A stretch of DNA of 64,000 nt from positions 1 through 64,000 of the forward strand of contig JBMOMT010000023.1 of NCBI GenBank assembly GCA_049324835.1. The letters run 5' to 3'. This document shows, piece by piece, positions 1 through 6,069 of this stretch (its first letter is position 1; each line of letters begins with the position of its first letter). The DNA comes from JBMOMT01 sp049324835. Its GTDB lineage: Bacteria > Chloroflexota > Anaerolineae > CAYNKW01. Below the pieces are notes generated by a model. It was not told the origin of the DNA, made no database searches, and saw only the letters and a program-made list of their open reading frames with translations. The translations under genes were made by a program, and so were the position numbers.

Positions 1-117
1 TTCGCTGTTTCTCTGGCATTCATCGCTTCTCTCATCCTGTTCGACATATATCTTGTCAACGAGAACAGGATGATACTCGAAATCCGCGTTTTAATCGACT
101 TCAAGAGTCGAATCTAA
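1..117 (+). CDS. C-terminal end of a truncated membrane-associated protein
   Basis: Frame 1 is open from the window edge to a TAA at 115-117, giving the last 38 residues of a protein whose start lies outside the window. The visible part has one hydrophobic stretch (FAVSLAFIASLILF) followed by a short polar tail ending in KSRI, which looks like a membrane segment with a short C-terminal tail. Nothing in it allows a family call. It would end converging on the minus-strand ccm cluster. It could be chance, since 38 open codons are not strong evidence. Confidence 0.4.
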   Translation, partial: FAVSLAFIASLILFDIYLVNENRMILEIRVLIDFKSRI

Positions 118-250
118 CATTGTCGAGCTACTCAGCCCCTGCGGGAGTGGATGCTTTTGGTGTCACCCTGAGCGAAGCGAAGGGTCTCGTTTCCCGCAGA
201 ACGGGATTCTTCGCTTCGCTCAGAATGACAGGCTGAGCAGTTACCGGTAA
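118..250. repeat. Composite intergenic repeat (SEAKNP-type core)
   Basis: No gene is seen here. The core at about 158-231 is an inverted repeat of the type whose spurious translations read ILSEAKNP and ASLRVTP; the same kind of core occurs at 2891-3023 and 46154-46286. The right flank (229-243, GGCTGAGCAGTTAC) matches the terminal inverted repeat of the family A elements found elsewhere in the window. The left flank (CTCAGCCCCTGCGGGAG) is only a degraded match. It looks like an old nested insertion. Confidence 0.55.
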
Positions 251-254
251 GGTA

Positions 255-722
255 CTATAGTTTCTGCCCACAACGCGAACAGAACAGGTCTTCCCGATCG
301 TAACGGCGGCCACAGTTGGGGCACACCTGAGCCAACGACACGCCGCAGCGCACGCAGAACGCATCGCCCAGATCGTAAGCATGGCCGCAGCGTGGACAAT
401 TCTGGGAAATCGTCGCAACCACCGGCGGCTCAGGCGCCGCGGCCGGCCGCGAGGACACAGGCTGACGCAGAGCAGCCACCCGGCGCTCCAGCTCGTCTTC
501 CAGGTCCACACAGATCGCGGCGCTGGCCTCGCTCTCACCACCCACCCGGCCCAGCGCCCGATCCAGCGCCAGCTCGCCAGGGTCGGTGTAGGCCACACCA
601 TCCTGCACGATCAACTCGGCGACAAAGGGGGGCAGATTATCCTGCCGCACCCCCTTCCAAAGTGGATAACCCACCGCCACCGCCAGCCCGAGCGACATCA
701 GCGCCACCACCACTGCTGTCAA
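255..722 (-). CDS. Membrane-anchored double zinc-ribbon protein of the ccm cluster
   Basis: A 155-residue protein with one N-terminal membrane segment (residues 2-20) and two C-terminal zinc ribbons: CPRCG...CVRCG at about 109-128 and CPNCG...CSRCG at about 134-153. The start is a TTG that overlaps the TGA of ccmF (sequence TTGA), preceded by a GGAGGTG ribosome site at good spacing, so translation is probably coupled to ccmF. Its place directly after ccmF suggests a part in cytochrome c maturation at the membrane, but the precise job is unknown. Double zinc ribbons are usually structural and could also bind partners. Family assignment beyond zinc ribbon is not possible from the sequence alone. 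Confidence 0.85.
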   Translation of the reverse strand: MTAVVVALMSLGLAVAVGYPLWKGVRQDNLPPFVAELIVQDGVAYTDPGELALDRALGRVGGESEASAAICVDLEDELERRVAALRQPVSSRPAAAPEPPVVATISQNCPRCGHAYDLGDAFCVRCGVSLAQVCPNCGRRYDREDLFCSRCGQKL

Positions 723-2719
723 GCCTGCACCTCCCCTTGGAGCTTTTGCAGCGCCCGCGCGCGCGCCTCCGCCGCCCGCTGCTCGGCAGCCGACGGCCAG
801 GCAGCCACCAGCGTACCCAGGATCATCAACACCCCCCCGATCCAGATCCAGTTGACCAGCGGGTTGATGAACACCTGAAAGATACCCAACTGCCCATCGT
901 CCTCCAGACCGGCCAGCACCAGGTACAGGTCTTCTGTCAGGCTGTAGCGAATGTCCACCTCGGACACACGCTGCTGGATGTTCCAGTGAAAATTGCTCTC
1001 TGGTGTCAGCCGATCCAGCAGCCTGTCGTTGCGGTAGACGGCCACTATGGCCGCATTACGCTGTTTTTCCTGCGTCACCTGAAAATCGGCGCCCTCGTAG
1101 ACCAACCGGTAGCCTTTGACCGTCACCGCTTCACCCTGCTCCAGCACCACCTGCTGCTCCACCTGGTAGAACGAAGAGCCCACAATGCCTACGGCAATCA
1201 ACACCACCGACAGGTGGACGACATAGCCGCCATAACGCCGCCGGCTGGTGGTGATCAGGCCATGCAAGGCCCGCAGCAGCGACTCGCCAGCGAGCTGTCG
1301 TCGCGCGGCCAGGCCACGGTAAAACTCGGCCAGGGTCGTCGCGGCGGCAAAGGCAGTGAGCAGCAAAGCCACCAGCACGATCGGCTCGCGGATGCCCAAG
1401 ACGACCAGAGCGACGGTGACAACCACCGAGATCGCCGCCGGGACGCGCGCCGCGCGCCACAGGGCATCGACGTTGCCCAACCGCCAGCCCATCGCGGTGC
1501 AAAAACCCATCACCAGCAGGATGCCCAGGGCAATGGGGCCAAAGACGCGGTTGAAAAAGTCGGTGCCCAGGGCCACCGAGACGCCGCTGGTCAGCTCGGT
1601 GATGGCGGGGTAAAACGTGCCCAACAGCACCGCCAACGCCGCGCCGACAAAGAGTAGATTGGTGACGAAAAAACCCGTCTCGCGGGCAAAGGTCGAATCG
1701 ATCTCGTGCTCACTTTGTAGCTGCGACCGTCGCCAGGCCATCAGGCCCAACGTCAGCGCCAGCGAGGCGACGATAAACCCCAGGTAATAATAACCCAACG
1801 ACGAGGTGCCAAAAGCGTGTACCGACTGGATCACACCGGAGCGGGTGATGAACGTGGCCAGCAGGCACAGCTCAAAAGTCAGCGTCAGCAGGACGATCGT
1901 CCAGGTCTTGAACATGCCCCGCCGCTCCTGGACGATGGCCGAGTGCAGGCCGGCCGTAGCCACCAGCCACGGAATAGCCACCGCATTCTCCACCGGGTCC
2001 CAGCCCCAGTAGCCGCCCCAACCCAGCTCCAGGTAGGCCCACCAGCCGCCCAACATGATGCCGCCTCCTAAAAACAGCCAGGTGATCAGGTTCCAGCGGC
2101 GGACGCCGCGCACCCAGGCGCGATCCAGACGGCCGGTGATCAGGGCCGCCACCGCGTAGGCAAAGGGCACCGTCGAAGCGGCGTAACCCAAAAAGACGAT
2201 CGGCGGGTGAATGACCATAAAAGGGTTCTGCAACAACGGGTTGAGACCAAAGCCCTCTGATTGTACCACCGCCATCGGCTCGAAAGGATTGGTGACAAAG
2301 ATGAGCAGCGCGGCAAAGAGGGCCTGCGCGGCTGCGATCACGGCCAGGGCATAGGGCCGCAGAGGGCTGTCCCAATCGCGGCGGCGGAGGGCCACGAACA
2401 CCGCCACAGCGGCAAGCAGCCACAGCCATAACAACTGCGAGCCTTCCAACCCACCCCAGAAAGCAGAAATGTTATAGATGGTGGGCTGATAAGAGGTGAC
2501 GTGCTCAAAAACATATTTGATGCTGAAATCGCGGCTCAACAGCAGGTAAAACAGTGCGACGGCGGCCAGTGTCACCAGCACGGCCACCGCCAGAATGGCA
2601 TTACGTGCGCTGATCACCAGTTCGGCGTAACGACGGCGCGCGCCCAATACAGCAGCCAGCGCAGCGTAAAGCGATCCTGCCAGCGACAGCACCAGTGCCC
2701 AATAACCAATCTCTGCCAT
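719..2719 (-). CDS. ccmF: Heme lyase CcmF (cytochrome c biogenesis)
   Basis: A 666-residue, very hydrophobic protein, the usual length for CcmF. The tryptophan-rich WWD heme-handling segment lies at about 225-245 (GGWWAYLELGWGGYWGWDP), and the conserved HPP motif is at about 170. The C-terminal soluble part precedes a last membrane helix. CcmF takes heme from holo-CcmE and attaches it to the CXXCH cysteines of apocytochrome c outside the membrane. It lies downstream of ccmE in the same direction, separated by about 490 bases of nested repeats. The ATG at 2719 follows an AGAAGG rather far upstream, so the ribosome site is weak. Family identity is secure. Whether ccmE and ccmF share a transcript across the insertion is not known. 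Confidence 0.95.
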   Translation of the reverse strand: MAEIGYWALVLSLAGSLYAALAAVLGARRRYAELVISARNAILAVAVLVTLAAVALFYLLLSRDFSIKYVFEHVTSYQPTIYNISAFWGGLEGSQLLWLWLLAAVAVFVALRRRDWDSPLRPYALAVIAAAQALFAALLIFVTNPFEPMAVVQSEGFGLNPLLQNPFMVIHPPIVFLGYAASTVPFAYAVAALITGRLDRAWVRGVRRWNLITWLFLGGGIMLGGWWAYLELGWGGYWGWDPVENAVAIPWLVATAGLHSAIVQERRGMFKTWTIVLLTLTFELCLLATFITRSGVIQSVHAFGTSSLGYYYLGFIVASLALTLGLMAWRRSQLQSEHEIDSTFARETGFFVTNLLFVGAALAVLLGTFYPAITELTSGVSVALGTDFFNRVFGPIALGILLVMGFCTAMGWRLGNVDALWRAARVPAAISVVVTVALVVLGIREPIVLVALLLTAFAAATTLAEFYRGLAARRQLAGESLLRALHGLITTSRRRYGGYVVHLSVVLIAVGIVGSSFYQVEQQVVLEQGEAVTVKGYRLVYEGADFQVTQEKQRNAAIVAVYRNDRLLDRLTPESNFHWNIQQRVSEVDIRYSLTEDLYLVLAGLEDDGQLGIFQVFINPLVNWIWIGGVLMILGTLVAAWPSAAEQRAAEARARALQKLQGEVQA

Positions 2720-2794
2720 GATGACGTTGTGCCTTCTCTAGTATCTTGACGATGAAATCCTTGCACGTGTGGCAAAAACATATACCACCTTTGC

Positions 2795-3083
2795 TACCGG
2801 ACACTTTTTTCAACTCTGCCGAATTCTGTCATTCTGAGCGACCAAAGGGAGCGAAGAATCTCGCTTCTGCCCAGGCGATCTCTGAAGTTAAGGGTCTGTA
2901 AAAGAATAACTTCCGCCACTGTCATTCTGAGCGCCTGTAAGGGCGCGAAGAATCCCGTTTGAGTAGAACGAGACCCTTCGCTTCGCTCAGGGTGACACGG
3001 GAATTTATATTTTTACGGATCCTAAGTGAGATTCTTCGTCGCTCTGCTCATCAGAATGACGCGCTATGCAAAAGTGTCCGGTA
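2795..3083. mobile_element. Nested MITE-like element between ccmE and ccmF (outer element)
   Basis: The outer boundaries are inverted: TACCGGACACTTTT begins at 2795, and its complement AAAAGTGTCCGGTA ends at 3083. Inside each arm are matching SEAKNP-type sequences around GCGAAGAATCTC. A second, inner element (2891-3023) sits in the middle and splits the outer one. No coding sequence is seen, so this looks like a non-autonomous transposon remnant. It fills most of the 490-base gap between ccmE and ccmF and may affect their co-transcription. Confidence 0.7.
2891..3023. mobile_element. Family C element, copy 1 (133 bp, identical to 46154-46286 inverted)
   Basis: The element runs from AGGGTCTGTAAAAG to TTTTTACGGATCCT with imperfect terminal inverted repeats (AGGGTCTGTAAAAGAATAAC against AGGATCCGTAAAAATATAAA). 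By eye all 133 bases are identical to the reverse complement of 46154-46286, about 43 kb away. That degree of identity implies recent movement or gene conversion. It has no coding capacity. Confidence 0.8.
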
Positions 3084-3089
3084 GTGAAA

Positions 3090-3142
3090 TACCACCAAGC
3101 CACCGAGACACAGAGCTGTTTTTTCTTGACGTCTTGGTGGTT
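3090..3142. repeat. Short palindromic element (ACCACCAAG type)
   Basis: ACCACCAAG at 3091-3099 is matched by CTTGGTGGT at 3133-3141, enclosing CCACCGAGACACAGAG. This resembles a common dispersed bacterial repeat. The remaining gap to ccmE (3143-3211) holds nothing recognisable. Confidence 0.5.
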
Positions 3143-3211
3143 ATCTTTTTGGCTTCGGCGTGAGCTCAGCCGAACGGTTCCGGCCTGGCCGGGTTAGGAG
3201 ACGAAAACACC

Positions 3212-3673
3212 CTACGGCTGCGCCGTGGCCGTGGCCGCCTCTTCATACTTGGAAGGGCACTTGAGCAACAGCCCATTGGGATTGACCTCGAACAGGCCAT
3301 CGGCGCGATATTTGCCCTCCACCACCGCGTCGGCGCCGTCGCGCAACATGTCGGGCATGACATCGTGATGCACCACGCTCAGCCGCCCGCTGGTGTCCAC
3401 CAGGTCGAACTGGAGCGTCAGCGTGCGTGGGTCGTACTGGATGCTATCCCCATCGACCAGGCCGTTGACCCGCACGATGCGATTGGACGGCCCCTGGTTT
3501 TTCAGCTCGGCCACTGTCAGGTAATACTGGGCGGCGCCGCCCAGGCTAGAAAATACGAGATAACCGATGACCACCACCACCACCAGCCCACCGACCAACA
3601 ATTTGGTCTGGCTGGCCTTTCTGGCCGGCCGGCGGGCGGCCTCTGTCTGCGTTGTCGGCTTGATATCGGCCAT
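3212..3673 (-). CDS. ccmE: Heme chaperone CcmE, CxxxY variant
   Basis: The ATG at 3673 is chosen because AAGGAG lies just upstream and the protein then has the usual CcmE plan: a short basic cytoplasmic tail, one membrane helix (residues about 25-43) and an OB-fold domain (about 48-140). The open frame extends 14 codons further upstream, but without a better site. In classical CcmE the heme is held by the His of a HxxxY motif. Here the matching position is Cys139 with Tyr143 (KCPSKY), the CxxxY form known from Desulfovibrio and archaeal systems. CcmE carries heme from the CcmABCD exporter to CcmF. The C-terminal tail after the motif is very short. The family call is secure from the fold pattern and the ccmF neighbour. 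Confidence 0.93.
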   Translation of the reverse strand: MADIKPTTQTEAARRPARKASQTKLLVGGLVVVVVIGYLVFSSLGGAAQYYLTVAELKNQGPSNRIVRVNGLVDGDSIQYDPRTLTLQFDLVDTSGRLSVVHHDVMPDMLRDGADAVVEGKYRADGLFEVNPNGLLLKCPSKYEEAATATAQP

Positions 3674-3852
3674 TCGACGCTCCTTACGTTTAGAATTTCG
3701 ACGAAATACGACCACACGGGTCGCCCTCGTCTGGAGCCGTTATTGTACTATCAAAATGCAGTCGGTGCAAATGGGATCGCAGGTCAAACAGCGGCCGGCC
3801 CGCAGCAGGGGAATGCCCGTCAGGCTCTTTCAGGCAAAGATTCCAGGGGAGA

Positions 3853-4974
3853 TTATTTCACGCTGACCGCCAAAGCCAGCGCCTTGACGGCTGCCGCCAG
3901 GGGTAGCGTCGGGTGGCCGATGATCAACGGCTGGCCCTGAGCCACAGCGCTGCTCTGCTGCTCCTGGTAAGGCAAGACGGCCTTGATCGGCTGTTGAAGG
4001 GCGCTTTCGATGGTCTTGAGCGCGAGGGTTGGGCGGGGCATCGTCTGATTGAGGACCAGCACGATCCTTTCCGCCGGGATGTCTCTGGCCAGCAGCGCTT
4101 TGCGGGTGACGAGTGTCGTCTGCACAGAGAGCACTTCCGGGGCAAAGGTCAACAAGATGACGTCGGAGGTCTTTAACACGCTGGTGGTCACCTCATCCAG
4201 CGCCGAAGAGGTATCGACCACCACGTAACTGAAAAGCGGCTTGAGCGCGCCCAACAGCCGTTCCACGGCCTCTGCCGAGATGGCGCCCGGCGGCGGCGGC
4301 ACGGGCGGCGCAGCCAGCAACTGCACCCCGGAGGGATGAGGCGTCAGGTTCTGCTCAATGGCTTCCGAGGTCAATCGACCGGCCAGCAGGTGAGCCACGG
4401 TCTGTTTGGGGCGCAGGTTGAGCATCAACGCCGTGTGACCGGCATCCAGCGCCAGGTCCAGCAGTGGCACGGCATCCTGGTACAGTTGAGCCAGGGCCGC
4501 GGCCAGATTCACGGCCAGCGTGGTGCTGCCCACCCCGCCGCGCAGCGAAAAAACGGTCAGAATCCGTCCGGCCAGGATCTGGACGGCGGCGGGCGGGGGC
4601 ACGTCGGTGGGACGGGCCAGGAGCTCCCGGACATTCTTGACCAGTTCTTCCGGCGTCACCGGCTTGGAGAGGTACAGATCGGCGCCAGATTCCAGGGCTG
4701 TCTGTTGATCCACCCGTTGGGTGCGAGCAGTGAGGATGATCACCGGCACGTGGGCCGTGCGTGGGTCGTCATGCAGGCGACTACAAACCTCGTAGCCGTT
4801 GAGGCCGGGCATCATCACGTCCAGCACGATCAGGTCTGGTGGATGCTCAAAGGCGGCTTTTAACCCCCGTTCGCCATCACCCGCCAGTTGAACCTGAAAG
4901 CCCCCCCGTTCCAGCATGTAGCCGATGAGTCGCAGTGTGCTCGAATCATCATCAATGACCAGAACAGTCGTCAT
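3853..4974 (-). CDS. Response-regulator receiver fused to CpaE/MinD-type ATPase
   Basis: Residues 1-120 are a receiver domain with the acidic pocket DDD at 8-10, phospho-acceptor Asp52 (VLDVMMPG) and Lys104 (SKP). Residues about 137-373 are a MinD/ParA-like ATPase of the CpaE type. Its deviant P-loop RGGVGSTTLAVNLA lacks the usual second Lys, as CpaE proteins often do. CpaE proteins place Tad/Flp pilus machinery at cell poles in other bacteria, but no other tad gene is visible in this window. The gene follows the unknown protein at 5009-5551 with a 34-base gap and probably belongs to the lepB-clpC transcription unit. Its output is unknown; localisation control is an inference. Confidence 0.85.
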   Translation of the reverse strand: MTTVLVIDDDSSTLRLIGYMLERGGFQVQLAGDGERGLKAAFEHPPDLIVLDVMMPGLNGYEVCSRLHDDPRTAHVPVIILTARTQRVDQQTALESGADLYLSKPVTPEELVKNVRELLARPTDVPPPAAVQILAGRILTVFSLRGGVGSTTLAVNLAAALAQLYQDAVPLLDLALDAGHTALMLNLRPKQTVAHLLAGRLTSEAIEQNLTPHPSGVQLLAAPPVPPPPGAISAEAVERLLGALKPLFSYVVVDTSSALDEVTTSVLKTSDVILLTFAPEVLSVQTTLVTRKALLARDIPAERIVLVLNQTMPRPTLALKTIESALQQPIKAVLPYQEQQSSAVAQGQPLIIGHPTLPLAAAVKALALAVSVK

Positions 4975-5008
4975 GGCACCCCTACCTTGTTTGAGCGGCT
5001 GGCGCGGC

Positions 5009-5551
5009 TCAGATTCGGGCGGTCACAGAAGGTGGCTCTGTGACGCCAAAGAACTCGGTGCGCTCCTTGTTCACCAAAAACGCCTCCCCATCGAAAGTGA
5101 TATCGGGCGCCAGGGCCAGCCGCACGATCCCTTCGCCCACCGGGAAGAACTGATCCATCTCTTTGACCAAAAAGTGGTGCAGGTCTAACTTGCCGCGGAA
5201 AAACATCTCGCCGGTCACTTCGAGGAACGGCAATGCCAGAAAGGCCTGATAACGGGTGCGCCCCAGGTAACTGTAGCCCCTTTGTCCCGACGGACGGCCT
5301 TGATCTTCCGGCACGATGACCAGCGACAGGCCATCTTTGCGCAGCATGGCCTGCGGGTAATGGGCCACAATGTGCCCCGGCTGATCCACCCGCGAGACGT
5401 ACGAATCGAAAAGCTCCAGGTAGGCGGTCAACCGGTCGTTGAGCAGATCGTTCATGGTGCGGTGGCGGGTGTCGATCTGGGCCGAAACACGATAGTTGTG
5501 AATGAACAGATCGTAGGTCTGGAGCGATCGGCCAAACGCTTGTGCAGACAT
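5009..5551 (-). CDS. Conserved-looking protein of unknown function
   Basis: An 180-residue soluble protein that I do not recognise. It has no signal peptide or membrane helix. It alternates predicted strands and helices, with a central stretch LELFDSYVSRVDQPGHIVAHYP and a C-terminal part ending GVTEPPSVTARI. Codon use resembles that of its neighbours. It lies 52 bases after the YbjN-like gene and 34 bases before the REC-CpaE gene on the same strand, so it is likely co-expressed with both. A GGGATG precedes the ATG at modest spacing. It may be a partner of the YbjN-like chaperone-fold protein or of the ATPase. Confidence 0.75.
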   Translation of the reverse strand: MSAQAFGRSLQTYDLFIHNYRVSAQIDTRHRTMNDLLNDRLTAYLELFDSYVSRVDQPGHIVAHYPQAMLRKDGLSLVIVPEDQGRPSGQRGYSYLGRTRYQAFLALPFLEVTGEMFFRGKLDLHHFLVKEMDQFFPVGEGIVRLALAPDITFDGEAFLVNKERTEFFGVTEPPSVTARI

Positions 5552-5603
5552 GGACGCATCCCTTCAGACGGCCACGGCGATGCCGCAGGCCTTCAGTGCA
5601 GGC

Positions 5604-6068
5604 TCAGCCCTCTCCCCAGTCCAGATCGTCTTCCCTGGCATCGAAGCGTGAGGCTGCTTTGGGCGATTGGGCCAGGTTCAACACCTCCAGATAGGTATCG
5701 TCGGCATAGTGGCTCAGCGCGCCCAGAGCATCGGCGAACTCGCTGTAATCCAGGCCCTCAGTGGGCAGTTCCACGGTCAGCACCACATCACCATCGCCGT
5801 CGAGGCAAAACTTGGCCATGTTGATGTCGCGGTTGAGGCGCAACAGGTGCCAGTTCAGCCGCCTGGCGCACGCCTCGTCTTTGGGCGCGACCACAAAGGG
5901 GGCAATGGTAAAGTATACCCAGTGTTCCGTGAGTTTGACAAAGATGCGGAAATTCGAGATGTCGCCACGAAAACCGGTGAGCCATACGTCATCCCCGCTA
6001 CGTTCGTAGCTCCATTCATACTGTCCAAAGTAGCTATCGATGGTTGCTGGCGAAATGTCCGATGCCAT
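5604..6068 (-). CDS. YbjN-domain protein (chaperone-like fold)
   Basis: A 154-residue protein starting at the ATG at 6068, which follows AAGGAGG at ideal spacing and lies one base after the ClpC stop. Residues about 10-130 have the layout of YbjN proteins, a fold related to type III secretion chaperones: WVYFTIAPFV, then a helix LNWHLLRLNRDINMAKF and strand VVLTVELP. The tail is acidic (REDDLDWGEG). YbjN proteins are linked to stress and motility regulation elsewhere, with no proven chemistry. Tight coupling to the Clp ATPase raises the idea of an adaptor or substrate-delivery role, but that is only an inference. Confidence 0.75.
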   Translation of the reverse strand: MASDISPATIDSYFGQYEWSYERSGDDVWLTGFRGDISNFRIFVKLTEHWVYFTIAPFVVAPKDEACARRLNWHLLRLNRDINMAKFCLDGDGDVVLTVELPTEGLDYSEFADALGALSHYADDTYLEVLNLAQSPKAASRFDAREDDLDWGEG

Positions 6069-6069
6069 G

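Noticed and set aside
392..1657. Long plus-strand open frame opposite ccmF
   Set aside because: It is rich in His, Gln, Arg and Pro, with no family features, and mirrors the codon pattern of ccmF on the other strand. It is a high-GC shadow.
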